Source: Glaciecola sp964446865
GTDB lineage: Bacteria > Pseudomonadota > Gammaproteobacteria > Enterobacterales > Alteromonadaceae
DNA length: 64,000 nucleotides
Assembly (NCBI GenBank): GCA_964446865.1
Contig: CAYURD010000009.1
Span: 4,012 to 68,011, forward strand
Direction: 5' to 3'
The position numbers and the translations under genes were made by a program. The notes under the pieces were generated by a model. That model had not been told where the DNA came from, ran no database searches, and saw only the letters and a program-made list of their open reading frames with translations. Shown piece by piece: positions 26,143 to 34,761 of the stretch (positions are counted from its first letter, which is position 1; every line of letters begins with the position of its first letter).

Positions 26143-26171
26143 GCCGCGTATTCTAAAGCAAAACACGCGGC
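26143..26171 (-). other. Stem-loop in the aceF-lpd intercistronic gap
   Basis: GCCGCGT and ACGCGGC form a 7-bp GC-rich stem with a 15-base loop and no T-run. It may protect the aceEF message or lower readthrough into lpd, whose product is also needed by 2-oxoglutarate dehydrogenase. The role is inferred. Confidence 0.5.
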
Positions 26172-26184
26172 AATTCACTAATAC

Positions 26185-28293
26185 TTACAACAATATACGA
26201 CGTATATCTGCTAAACAATCAGCAAGATGCACCGCGAACCTTGCGGCAAGTGCGCCATCAATAACACGGTGATCGTACGACAACGATAAAGGTAACATTA
26301 ACCTTGGTTCAAAGTCCTTACCGTTCCACTTTGGTTTAATCTCTGACTTAGAGACACCTAAAATGGCAACGTCGGGCGCATTTACAATTGGTGTAAATCC
26401 GGTACCGCCAATACCACCTAGACTAGATATAGTAAAACAGCTTCCCTGCATATCAGCCGCTTTTAACTTACCATCACGAGCTTTAACGCTTATTTCCATT
26501 AATTCTTTAGAAATTTCCATGACGCCTTTTTTATCAACGTCTCTAACGACGGGCACCACTAGACCATTAGGTGTATCAACAGCAATACCAACATGATAGT
26601 ACTTCTTCATCACCAAGCTTTCGCCCGATGCAGATAAAGAAGAATTAAAAGTAGGATACATCTTTAATGCGTCAGCGACTGCTTTCATCATAAAGACTAA
26701 GGGCGTGATTTTTACGCCTAGCTTACGTTTTTCTGCGATGACATTTTGTTGTTTTCTGAAGTCTTCTAAATCAGTGATATCGGCTTCTTCAAACTGCGTA
26801 ACATGCGGAATAGTTACCCAGTTACGATGCAAATTTGGTCCCGAAAGCTTTTGTATTCTGGTCAACGCGACTTCTTCGACTTCACCAAACTTCGCAAAAT
26901 CTACTTTTGGCGGCGGCAAGACTTGCAAGCCTCCTGAGCCCTCGGCAACATTTGATCCGGGTGTCATTTTAGGGCGAGATAGTTCGTATTTGACGTAGGA
27001 CTGAACGTCTTCTTTTAAGATACGACCTTTACGTCCACTGCCACTTACCTGACTTAAATCAACACCAAACTCGCGAGCTACACGACGTACTGATGGAGAT
27101 GCATGCACTCTACCTGTTTTACTGATTTCTCCGGCTGATGGATGNNNNNNNNNNNNNNNNNNNNNNNNNNNNNNNNNNNNNNNNNNNNNNNNNNNNNNNN
27201 NNNNNNNNNNNNNNNNNNNNNNNNNNNNNNNNNNNNNNNNNNNNGCCGCAGGCGCTTTTTGCGCGGGCGCTGATACAGCTGCAGGTGCTTGTGAAGCTGC
27301 TGGTTGTGCTGCATCGGCAGGTGCGCTTGCACCCTCTACCTCTAAGCTTAAGACTAATGAACCTTCAGAGACCTTATCGCCTACTTTAACTTTCAGTGAC
27401 ACGACCTTACCAGCTTGAGGAGAAGGCACGTCCATAGTTGCTTTGTCAGTTTCAAGCGTAATAAGACCGTCTTCTTCAGCAACGCTGTCGCCTTCAGCAA
27501 CCAGTACTTCAATAATATCGACATCTGTAGCATCACCAATATCAGGCACGGTAACTTCTATCACAGAAGGTCCCGAGCTTGCCGCTGGTGCGGCAGGTGC
27601 GGCAGGTGCGGAAGGTGTAGAAGGTGTAGAAGGTGTAGAAGGTGCAGCAGTTGAGACAGGCGCAGAAGACACCGCCTCTTCAGGTGCAGCCGAACCAGCA
27701 TCAGCGTTACTACTTGCAATTTCAAGCGTCAACACCAAAGAGCCTTCAGACACTTTATCGCCAACAGCCACTTTTAAACTGACGATTTTACCCGCTTGTG
27801 GCGCAGGCACATCCATTGTTGCTTTATCTGTTTCTAAAGTAATTAGGCCATCTTCTTCAGCAACCGTATCGCCTTCTTGTACAAGTAATTCGATTATATC
27901 AACGTCACTTGCGTCGCCAATATCAGGTACAAGCACTTCAATCACATTTGAAGATGCTGCAGGTGCTGAAGGTGCAGAAGGCGCTGCTTCAGTCGTAGCT
28001 GTAGAAGCGCTCGCAGCAGGCGCAGCTTCAGCTTCAGCCGCTTCCTCAACACCGCCAGCGGCTAACGCTTTTCCTAACACGTCACCCTCTTTAATTTTAT
28101 CACCAACTTTAACGCTAATTTCTTTTATAACACCATCAAAAGGAATCGGTATATCCATGCTGGCTTTGTCACTTTCCACCGTGACAATCGACGCTTCAGC
28201 TTCTACTGACTCGCCAAGCTCAACACACACTTCAATGATCTCGACTTCTTCTCCGCCCACATCCGGGACAATAATATCTTGTAAATCTGCCAT
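26185..28293 (-). CDS. aceF: Pyruvate dehydrogenase dihydrolipoyllysine acetyltransferase (E2), three lipoyl domains
   Basis: Core of the pyruvate dehydrogenase complex. Three lipoyl domains are visible, with the lipoylated lysines in ESDKAS (first) and ETDKAT (second and third). The second and third are almost identical in sequence. Ala/Pro/Ser-rich linkers join them. A peripheral-subunit-binding domain (HASPSVRRVAREFGVDLSQV, then GRILKEDV) and the acetyltransferase domain with DHRVIDGALAARF near the C-terminus follow. A run of 100 N lies in the linker before the binding domain, so the true length is unknown; the frame happens to be kept. It stands between aceE (12 bp upstream) and lpd. Confidence 0.95.
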   Translation of the reverse strand: MADLQDIIVPDVGGEEVEIIEVCVELGESVEAEASIVTVESDKASMDIPIPFDGVIKEISVKVGDKIKEGDVLGKALAAGGVEEAAEAEAAPAASASTATTEAAPSAPSAPAASSNVIEVLVPDIGDASDVDIIELLVQEGDTVAEEDGLITLETDKATMDVPAPQAGKIVSLKVAVGDKVSEGSLVLTLEIASSNADAGSAAPEEAVSSAPVSTAAPSTPSTPSTPSAPAAPAAPAASSGPSVIEVTVPDIGDATDVDIIEVLVAEGDSVAEEDGLITLETDKATMDVPSPQAGKVVSLKVKVGDKVSEGSLVLSLEVEGASAPADAAQPAASQAPAAVSAPAQKAPAXXXXXXXXXXXXXXXXXXXXXXXXXXXXXXXXXXHPSAGEISKTGRVHASPSVRRVAREFGVDLSQVSGSGRKGRILKEDVQSYVKYELSRPKMTPGSNVAEGSGGLQVLPPPKVDFAKFGEVEEVALTRIQKLSGPNLHRNWVTIPHVTQFEEADITDLEDFRKQQNVIAEKRKLGVKITPLVFMMKAVADALKMYPTFNSSLSASGESLVMKKYYHVGIAVDTPNGLVVPVVRDVDKKGVMEISKELMEISVKARDGKLKAADMQGSCFTISSLGGIGGTGFTPIVNAPDVAILGVSKSEIKPKWNGKDFEPRLMLPLSLSYDHRVIDGALAARFAVHLADCLADIRRILL
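27145..27244. other. Assembly gap of 100 N inside aceF
   Basis: Exactly 100 undetermined bases, a usual placeholder for a gap of unknown size. It falls in the Ala/Pro-rich linker after the third lipoyl domain. The neighbouring linker and lipoyl DNA is repetitive, which explains a failed assembly. Confidence 0.97.
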
Positions 28294-28305
28294 GATAGCT
28301 CTCCC

Positions 28306-30978
28306 TTATGCGTAAAGTGGGTTAATTTTATCGCCGTCTATTTCTAGCGATTTGTGTGCTTTTGCAAGCGTAGCGGCGTCAATCTCGCCCGACTTATGAA
28401 GCTCATACAAAGCAGCATAAGCGATATTTTGAGGATCAACCTCAAAATGACGACGCAAATTAGGACGACTATCCGAACGTCCAAAACCATCAGTACCTAG
28501 TACTCGGTATGCGCCTGGCACAAAGTTACGCACTTGGTCAGCATATGACTTGATGTAATCTGTCGCCGCAATGGTAGGACCATCATTTCCTTCACTAAGT
28601 ACTTCAGTGATATACGCTACTTTTTGCTTCGCTTCAGGGTTTCTCATATTAAAGCGATCGCAATCAATTCCGTCACGGCCTAGTTCGTTAAATGAGGGCA
28701 CACTGTAAACTTCAGAGCTAACGCTAAACTCTTCGCTTAATATTCGAGCAGCTTCTCTTACTTGAACCAAAATAGTGCCGCAACCAAGAAGTTTCACTTT
28801 CTTCTTCGCTCTTGCGCTACCCACTTTATCAAGCAAATAAATACCTTTTAAAATACCTTCTTCACAGCCTTTTGGCATTTCAGGTTGGACGTAGTTTTCA
28901 TTCATCACGGTAAGGTAATAAAAAACATTTTCTTGGTTTTCAAGCATTCTGCGAATACCGTCTTGTACAACTACAGCGACCTCGTAACCATAGGTTGGGT
29001 CATAGCTTACACAGTTAGGAATTAAACCCGCTTGCACGTGTGAATGTCCGTCTTGATGCTGCAGTCCTTCGCCATTAAGCGTTGTTCTACCGGCTGTACC
29101 GCCCACTAAAAACCCTCTACATTGAGAATCACCAGCCGCCCAAGCCATATCACCAACACGTTGGAAACCAAACATTGAGTAGTAGATATATACCGGAAGC
29201 ATAGGTAAATCATTTAGAGAATATGATGTACCTGCCGCCACAAACGAGGACATTGCGCCTAGTTCATTGATACCTTCTTGCAGGACTTGGCCTTTTTTAT
29301 CTTCACGATAATAAGCGACTTGGTCTTTGTCTTGCGGCACATATTTTTGACCGGTATTACTATAGATACCCACTTGTCTAAATAGACCTTCCATACCAAA
29401 TGTACGCGCTTCGTCAGGAATAATCGGCACAACACGTTGGCCCATCTGCTTATCTTTAAGCATCACGGTTAACACACGCACAAATGCCATTGTGGTCGAA
29501 ATTTCTCGTTCACCCGAACCTTTTGTTATCGCTTCAAATGATTTGAGCGGCGGCGCAGGAAGTTCTTCAGTACTGTTTATGCGACGCACTGGCATGTAGC
29601 CTTTGAGTGCTTCGCGTTTTTCACGAAGATATTTCATTTCAACGCTATCTTCTTCAAACTTGTAATACGCCAACTCAGCGCAATCTTCGTCAGAGACTGG
29701 GATGTTAAAACGGTCGCGATAAAGTTTTACCGAATCAACGTCCATTTTCTTCACGTTGTGGGCAATATTTTTACCTTCACCTGCATCACCAAGGCCATAA
29801 CCTTTAACTGTTTTAGCTAAAATTACCTGTGGGCGACCTTGTGTTTCAGTCGCACGTTTATATGCGGCATATACTTTTACTGGATCATGCCCACCACGGT
29901 TTAGGCGCCATATATCTTCATCAGACATATTTGCAACCATCTCTTTTAATTCTGGATATTTACCAAAGAAGTTTTCACGGGTGTATTGACCCCCTTTAGA
30001 TTTGTAGTTTTGGTATTCCCCGTCTACTGTTTCATTCATCACATCAAGCAGCTTGCCTGACGTATCGCGAGCTAAAAGAGAATCCCAGTAGCGACCCCAA
30101 ATAACTTTGATCACTTCCCAACCGGCGCCTCTAAATGTGCCTTCAAGTTCTTGGATAATTTTGCCATTACCGCGCACCGGGCCGTCTAATCGCTGCAAGT
30201 TACAATTGATGACAAACGTTAGGTTATCAAGATTTTCGCGAGAAGCTAATCCAATGGCACCCAAGCTTTCTGGCTCGTCTACTTCACCATCCCCCATAAA
30301 GCACCATACACGTTGATTAGAGCAATCTTTTAATCCACGGTTAGTGAGGTATTTTAAGAAGCGCGCTAAATATATTGCTTGCATTGGGCCAAGACCCATA
30401 GACACAGTTGGGAATTGCCAAAAATCAGGCATTAGTTTGGGGTGAGGATAAGAAGATACGCCTTCACCATCTACTTCTTGACGGAAATTATCGAGTTGCC
30501 CTGCGCTTAAACGACCTTCAATAAATGCGCGAGAATAAATGCCTGGTGATACATGGCCTTGCACAAACAAATAGTCGCCACCATCGGCGTCACTTGGGGC
30601 TCTGAAAAAATGATTAAAACCAACATCATAAAGCATTGCAGAAGACGCAAAACTAGAAATATGACCACCTAGCTCTAAATCTTTACCCGAACCACGTAAT
30701 ACCATCATCAACGCATTCCAGCGAATTGCATTTCTGATTTTAGTTTCTATGGTTTGGTCACCCGGCATCGTAGGTTCTTGACCCGCTGGAATAGTATTTA
30801 AATAAGCAGTCGTTGCATCGTACGGCAAATGCGCACCATTTCTACGCGCTTTTTCTATCAAAGATTCAAGTAAATAATGTGCTCGGTCAACACCCTCAGT
30901 CTCTAATACCGCTTCAAGCGCTTCAATCCATTCCTGCGTTTCAATCGGATCTAGATCGGGTTGTTTCGTATCGGCCAT
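28306..30978 (-). CDS. aceE: Pyruvate dehydrogenase E1 component, homodimeric
   Basis: Thiamine-diphosphate enzyme that decarboxylates pyruvate and acetylates the lipoyl groups of AceF. The 890-residue length is that of the one-chain E1 of gammaproteobacteria. The ThDP motif runs from GDGEVDEPESLG to the asparagines of FVINCNLQRLDGPVRGNGK. Active-site histidines lie in DANY-equivalent and HGHSHVQ regions (LQHQDGHSHVQAGLIPN). It ends with YKSGE-type sequence before a short tail. It is the second gene of the operon after pdhR, 142 bp downstream; a candidate PdhR-like dyad lies in that gap. Confidence 0.97.
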   Translation of the reverse strand: MADTKQPDLDPIETQEWIEALEAVLETEGVDRAHYLLESLIEKARRNGAHLPYDATTAYLNTIPAGQEPTMPGDQTIETKIRNAIRWNALMMVLRGSGKDLELGGHISSFASSAMLYDVGFNHFFRAPSDADGGDYLFVQGHVSPGIYSRAFIEGRLSAGQLDNFRQEVDGEGVSSYPHPKLMPDFWQFPTVSMGLGPMQAIYLARFLKYLTNRGLKDCSNQRVWCFMGDGEVDEPESLGAIGLASRENLDNLTFVINCNLQRLDGPVRGNGKIIQELEGTFRGAGWEVIKVIWGRYWDSLLARDTSGKLLDVMNETVDGEYQNYKSKGGQYTRENFFGKYPELKEMVANMSDEDIWRLNRGGHDPVKVYAAYKRATETQGRPQVILAKTVKGYGLGDAGEGKNIAHNVKKMDVDSVKLYRDRFNIPVSDEDCAELAYYKFEEDSVEMKYLREKREALKGYMPVRRINSTEELPAPPLKSFEAITKGSGEREISTTMAFVRVLTVMLKDKQMGQRVVPIIPDEARTFGMEGLFRQVGIYSNTGQKYVPQDKDQVAYYREDKKGQVLQEGINELGAMSSFVAAGTSYSLNDLPMLPVYIYYSMFGFQRVGDMAWAAGDSQCRGFLVGGTAGRTTLNGEGLQHQDGHSHVQAGLIPNCVSYDPTYGYEVAVVVQDGIRRMLENQENVFYYLTVMNENYVQPEMPKGCEEGILKGIYLLDKVGSARAKKKVKLLGCGTILVQVREAARILSEEFSVSSEVYSVPSFNELGRDGIDCDRFNMRNPEAKQKVAYITEVLSEGNDGPTIAATDYIKSYADQVRNFVPGAYRVLGTDGFGRSDSRPNLRRHFEVDPQNIAYAALYELHKSGEIDAATLAKAHKSLEIDGDKINPLYA

Positions 30979-31096
30979 AGTTTCTTCCTATTGTTTAATT
31001 CATCTTTCTATTTTGTTATGGGTCTAGCAAAGTAATCCTCGCATAAACACACAAACAAAAGTGTTCATAACTAACCTTACTTCAATGATTTTTAAT

Positions 31097-31121
31097 ATTG
31101 GTATTAATACTGAATACCAAT
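31097..31121. promoter_or_regulatory. Dyad ATTGGTATT-N7-AATACCAAT before aceE, PdhR-like half sites
   Basis: The half sites ATTGGT and ACCAAT match the known PdhR consensus but are separated by 13 bases instead of 3, about one extra helical turn. The dyad touches the pdhR stop codon and lies about 120 bp before aceE. It could be an operator for a separate aceE promoter. Confidence 0.5.
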
Positions 31122-31873
31122 TATTGCTCTCTACTCACTATACGACGCAAACTGCGTTGAACCTTTGCATCGTTTTTGTTAATTTCTAATAAGGTCTTTT
31201 CAACAAAAGAGAGGTGATGATGACTTGCATCTCTTGCTGATTCTGGGTTGCCCGAGCGAATAGCGTTCACAATATCTGAACGTTGTTCAAATAATTCTGC
31301 TTCGACATCCGCGCCACTGCGCAGCATCTCTAGATTTTGTTTGACATTATCTTCTAGCATTAAGCGCATAGCTTGCATGACTTGTACTAGCACTTTATTT
31401 TGTGAAGCTTTTGCCATTGTGAAATAAAAGTGACCAAGCGCTGCGGCTTCAGCATCTGGGTCATTTTTGTTTGCAGTATCTTGAAGAGCCTCTAGCGCTT
31501 CTTGCAAAGCGTCATGATCTTCTTTTTGTCCTCTCAAAGCGGCATAAAAAGCAGCCATTCCCTCTAAAGAATGTCTAAATTCAAGCAAATCAAATTGTGT
31601 TTCAGGTCGCTTGGAAATAAGCGCAAGTATTGGATCAGATAGTCGACGGTTAAGATGTTGAGAAACAAACGTGCCGCCGCCTTGCTTTCTCTCGATTAAC
31701 CCTTTTGCATGGAGATTTTGAATAGCTTCACGCAAAGATGGTCGCGATACATTGAACTTACCCGCTAATTCTCGCTCTGGTAAGAGTTTTTCGCCAGCGG
31801 TTAGCGTGCCATCTACGATCATCGACTCGAGTCTTTCGGTGATGACATCAGATAATTTAGCTTGCCTGATCAT
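31121..31873 (-). CDS. pdhR: Pyruvate dehydrogenase complex repressor PdhR (GntR family)
   Basis: FadR-type GntR regulator of 250 residues. The N-terminal winged helix is clear (GEKLLPERELAGKFNVSRPSLREAIQNL, then GLIERKQGGGTFVS). The C-terminal helical FCD effector domain follows (LEFRHSLEGMAAFYAALRG onwards). In E. coli PdhR is released from DNA by pyruvate and represses its own operon. Position directly before aceE and a candidate operator upstream (31938) support the same here. ampE lies further upstream on the same strand. Confidence 0.93.
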   Translation of the reverse strand: MIRQAKLSDVITERLESMIVDGTLTAGEKLLPERELAGKFNVSRPSLREAIQNLHAKGLIERKQGGGTFVSQHLNRRLSDPILALISKRPETQFDLLEFRHSLEGMAAFYAALRGQKEDHDALQEALEALQDTANKNDPDAEAAALGHFYFTMAKASQNKVLVQVMQAMRLMLEDNVKQNLEMLRSGADVEAELFEQRSDIVNAIRSGNPESARDASHHHLSFVEKTLLEINKNDAKVQRSLRRIVSREQ

Positions 31874-31937
31874 TGTATGCTCTTCATTTTATTTACAATT
31901 TCCTGCTGCGATTAGAGATTAGTATTTGCAAACAAGC

Positions 31938-31954
31938 AAATGGTAATACCAATT
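31938..31954. promoter_or_regulatory. Candidate PdhR operator upstream of pdhR
   Basis: AAATGGTAATACCAATT matches the PdhR consensus ATTGGT-N3-ACCAAT in all positions but one in the left half. It is centred about 73 bp before the pdhR start, within the gap to ampE, where the operon promoter should be. Confidence 0.75.
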
Positions 31955-31994
31955 AACCAATGCATTTTAATCAAGAAATTTAAAATGTAAAGCT

Positions 31995-32975
31995 TTAAGT
32001 GATCGCACCTGTCATTGTCATGATCGAGATCAACATTAGCAAAAATACGATATTACGCTTGACCAGCTTTACCATTCTTAAAGGCTCATCTAAATATGTA
32101 TTTTGATTTTCACTTAAGTCTTCGCTTGCTTTAGCAACTGCGGCGAGCACATCGTAAGCGCTCTTTTTATAGTCACCAAAGCTAGCTAGCCACACAGGTA
32201 ATCCTTGGCTAAAATGGCCTACCAATAAATATCCAAACGCAGTCAATCTTGCTGGTATCCAATCCAATACTAGCATTACCGCAGATTCTTTCTCTACGCC
32301 ATTAGTCTGAGATTTAGTTTGTGTAATTCTAGTCGCATCTTCGCAAACAACTTCGCTATTTGCTTCAAGCTCAAATGCTTGATCTTGTTCTAGCATCTCA
32401 TTAGTTATATCGCATTGGCGCTTGCGAATAAAAAACCACTCTTTTGCAACAGAATAAAAAACAGCACCCGGCAAACCTAATACGACAAAAAAGATAATAA
32501 CGCTCGCATATTGGCGATAGTTAACCAACACGAGTTGCTTACCCACGTTTGATAAATCGCCTCCTTGATTACCAAAGTTTTCACTATATAAAGCACAGGC
32601 TTCAAAATCTTCTCGATTGGCTGCTTGCAGATATCGTTTATATGTATCGCGAGTCACTGGGCATCCCAAACAAACCCAAAGCACGATTAAATACAAGGCA
32701 AAAGTAAGGACTCCTGGAAGGTAAGCGACCAATATGTAGACAAGTAAGGCAGGTATTGCAGCAACAAGTAACATCAACGCTTGTTCAGGTATCGAGCTCA
32801 AAAATTGATGCAAGCTTGATGATTGACTGTCACTTTGGGGTGTTGTTACTTCGTTATTATTCTTAAAGCCTAAGGCTAAAAAATATTGCTGCGAAATAGT
32901 CGCAATGTGCCAAGACCTAGATTTTTTGACGACACGCTCTAGTGCCATCACAATCAGTAGTGTAAATAAGGTCAC
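31995..32975 (-). CDS. ampE: AmpE-family inner-membrane protein
   Basis: A 326-residue membrane protein of the AmpE/CobD-like group. An N-terminal helix MTLFTLLIVMALERVV is followed by the family's short soluble segment, two helices (QALMLLVAAIPALLVYILVAY, VLTFALYLIVLWVCLGCP), a loop with the conserved RDTYKRYLQA and YRQYASVIIFFVVLGLPGAVFY, and a C-terminal helix. AmpE is linked to beta-lactamase induction through AmpD in enterobacteria, but its own activity is unclear. It is divergent from nadC, where ampD normally stands in between; ampD is not present. Confidence 0.85.
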   Translation of the reverse strand: MTLFTLLIVMALERVVKKSRSWHIATISQQYFLALGFKNNNEVTTPQSDSQSSSLHQFLSSIPEQALMLLVAAIPALLVYILVAYLPGVLTFALYLIVLWVCLGCPVTRDTYKRYLQAANREDFEACALYSENFGNQGGDLSNVGKQLVLVNYRQYASVIIFFVVLGLPGAVFYSVAKEWFFIRKRQCDITNEMLEQDQAFELEANSEVVCEDATRITQTKSQTNGVEKESAVMLVLDWIPARLTAFGYLLVGHFSQGLPVWLASFGDYKKSAYDVLAAVAKASEDLSENQNTYLDEPLRMVKLVKRNIVFLLMLISIMTMTGAIT

Positions 32976-33133
32976 GATTTTTTTCCCTATAAATGTTAAG
33001 TGCCTATATAAAAATCAAGTATAAAAGCATTAACTTATACTGCAAGTATTGAGTAACTTGCGTTAACTTGTGATTGAGACTGCTTTAGCCTGCAGGTAGA
33101 ATAGGCTGCTAATATCGAATAGAAGGTTGTCGA

Positions 33134-34039
33134 GTGAAAAAGACATATAATGTTGACATCAATGCGGATGTAAGTCGCGCACTAATAGAAGACTTGCATA
33201 GTACTCCCAGCGAATTAGCTATGGTCAATGGGGCATCGAAACAGTGCTTAAGCACCCTAGCAACACTTGCTAAACAAGATATTACGGCTCAGCTTATCCC
33301 TGAGCATGAAATAGCAAACGCCCATATAATAACACGAGAAGACATAGTGCTTTGTGGTATAGCATGGGCGCAAGCGGCTTTTACACTTATCGACAGCAAT
33401 ATAAAACTCACTTGGCATTATGAAGATGGCGACAAAATCAAGGCTGGGCAAAGCCTTGTTGATATAAAAGGTTATGCTAGATCGATACTAACAAGTGAAA
33501 GAACGGCTTTAAACTTTTTGCAAACACTTAGTGCAACGGCAACTAGCACTGCGAATTATGCGAAACACTTGCAAGGCTTTCAAACACAGCTCCTTGACAC
33601 TCGCAAAACACTACCTGGGTTTCGTCAAGCCCAAAAATATGCCGTGACCTGCGGCGGTGGTGCCAATCATAGAATGGGTTTGTATGACGCGTTTTTAATT
33701 AAAGAGAACCATATAAAAGCGTGCGGCACTATTACCAATGCGATAAAGACTGCAAAAGAAATGCTATATAACAAACCTATAGAAGTTGAAGTTGAAAGCC
33801 TTGATGAACTCAATGAAGCAATTAAAGCCGGCGCCGACATTATTATGCTTGACAACTTCTCAACAGAACAGGTCCAAAGGGCAGTAGCCCTTAATAATCA
33901 ACAGTGTAAGCTTGAAGTCTCGGGCAACATTACCGAAGAAAGGTTAGCAGAATTAGCTAAGACAAACGTTGATTTTGTATCAACGGGTGCAATAACTAAG
34001 CATGTCAAGGCTGTTGATTTATCCTTATTAATTCTCTGA
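33134..34039 (+). CDS. nadC: Nicotinate-nucleotide diphosphorylase (carboxylating)
   Basis: Quinolinate phosphoribosyltransferase of NAD synthesis. The 301-residue protein has the N-terminal sandwich domain and an alpha/beta barrel with LLDTRKTLPGFRQAQKYAV (substrate-binding arginine and lysine), CGGGANHRMGLYDAFLIKENHI, the acidic VEVESLDEL and IMLDNFS, and a final LEVSGNITEERL and STGAITKHV. The start is a GTG with a short AAGG nearby. It is divergent from ampE and stands before pilA, as in other gammaproteobacteria with a pil cluster here. Confidence 0.96.
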   Translation: MKKTYNVDINADVSRALIEDLHSTPSELAMVNGASKQCLSTLATLAKQDITAQLIPEHEIANAHIITREDIVLCGIAWAQAAFTLIDSNIKLTWHYEDGDKIKAGQSLVDIKGYARSILTSERTALNFLQTLSATATSTANYAKHLQGFQTQLLDTRKTLPGFRQAQKYAVTCGGGANHRMGLYDAFLIKENHIKACGTITNAIKTAKEMLYNKPIEVEVESLDELNEAIKAGADIIMLDNFSTEQVQRAVALNNQQCKLEVSGNITEERLAELAKTNVDFVSTGAITKHVKAVDLSLLIL

Positions 34040-34115
34040 AAATACTCAAGTTTTTGGCAAGTTAGCCGTTAAAAGCATACGGAAAATGTGTCAAAACCAA
34101 CACTTAAGTATTTTC
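34038..34115. other. Long inverted repeat overlapping the end of nadC
   Basis: GAAAATACTCAAG (34038-34050, starting within the stop codon) pairs with CTTAAGTATTTTC (34103-34115) with one mismatch, spanning 52 bases. It may end nadC transcription or act on the pilA upstream region. No T-run. Confidence 0.4.
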
Positions 34116-34181
34116 CTGCATACTTCACAAAGTACGTAAGCGGCATATACTCATTTCCGAGGTCACAGAGAGACGGACATA

Positions 34182-34210
34182 TTGACAAGTCATCTGTAAC
34201 CGCTTTTAAA
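34182..34210 (+). promoter_or_regulatory. Candidate sigma70 promoter of pilA
   Basis: A perfect -35 TTGACA (34182-34187), a 17-bp spacer and TTTAAA (34205-34210, four of six). It lies 46 bp before the pilA start. I looked for the sigma54 promoter usual for pilA in Pseudomonas and found no good match. Confidence 0.6.
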
Positions 34211-34256
34211 AAACTACTTTGTTAAAATCGCGTTCAACGACGCTTGGAGAATTATT

Positions 34257-34676
34257 ATGAATATGTCTACTATTAAAAATCAAAAAGGTTTTACCTTAAT
34301 TGAATTAATGATTGTTGTTGCCATTATCGGTATCTTGGCAGCTATCGCTTTACCTGCGTATCAAAACTACACAGACAAAGCGAAGTTTACTGAAGTAATC
34401 AATGCAACTGCGGCTGCTAAGTCTGCTGTTGAAGTTTGTGCTCAAGTAAACGCTGCAGTAACTAACTGTACTGGTGGTGCTAACGGTTCTAACGGTATTC
34501 CTGCTGACGTGACAGCTGCTGCCGGTGTTGTTGGTTTATCAACTACGGCGGGTGTAATTGTGGCGACTGCTGCTACTGACGCATCTATTACTGGCGCGAC
34601 TCTAACCCTAACACCAGCTTACGGTGCAGGTAAAGTAACGTGGACATCAGCTTGTAGTCCAGCAACGCTTTGTTAA
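34257..34676 (+). CDS. pilA: Type IV major pilin PilA
   Basis: A 139-residue type IVa prepilin. The leader is cut after glycine in QKG-FTLIELMIVVAIIGILAA, with the conserved Glu at position 5 and the hydrophobic assembly helix. The globular head is small and rich in Ala, Thr and Gly (AAAGVVGLSTTAGVIVATAA). Two cysteine pairs are present, CAQVNAAVTNC and the C-terminal CSPATLC; the latter is the usual D-loop disulfide. The ribosome site GGAG is seven bases before the ATG. A terminator follows, so pilA can be expressed far above pilC. PilD, encoded 1.6 kb downstream, would process it. Confidence 0.95.
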   Translation: MNMSTIKNQKGFTLIELMIVVAIIGILAAIALPAYQNYTDKAKFTEVINATAAAKSAVEVCAQVNAAVTNCTGGANGSNGIPADVTAAAGVVGLSTTAGVIVATAATDASITGATLTLTPAYGAGKVTWTSACSPATLC

Positions 34677-34705
34677 TCAGTTAGTTTAGAAGAACAAGCG
34701 TCGAG

Positions 34706-34735
34706 AGCCCAGTTAATCTGGGCTTTTGTGTCTTT
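34706..34735 (+). terminator. Rho-independent terminator after pilA
   Basis: AGCCCAG-TTAAT-CTGGGCT followed by TTTGTGTCTTT, 30 bp after pilA and 26 bp before pilC. Confidence 0.8.
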
Positions 34736-34761
34736 AATCCACTTCAAATAGGTGACAAGTT

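Noticed and set aside
27443..28315. A 290-codon open frame on the + strand opposite aceF
   Set aside because: It mirrors the Ala/Pro/Glu-rich codons of the lipoyl domains and linkers. The minus-strand frame has complete AceF motifs, so this is a shadow.
34051..34070. Sigma54 promoter for pilA (TTGGCAAG region)
   Set aside because: The GG-N10-GC rule fails and it lies about 190 bp upstream. A sigma70-like promoter closer to pilA is better.
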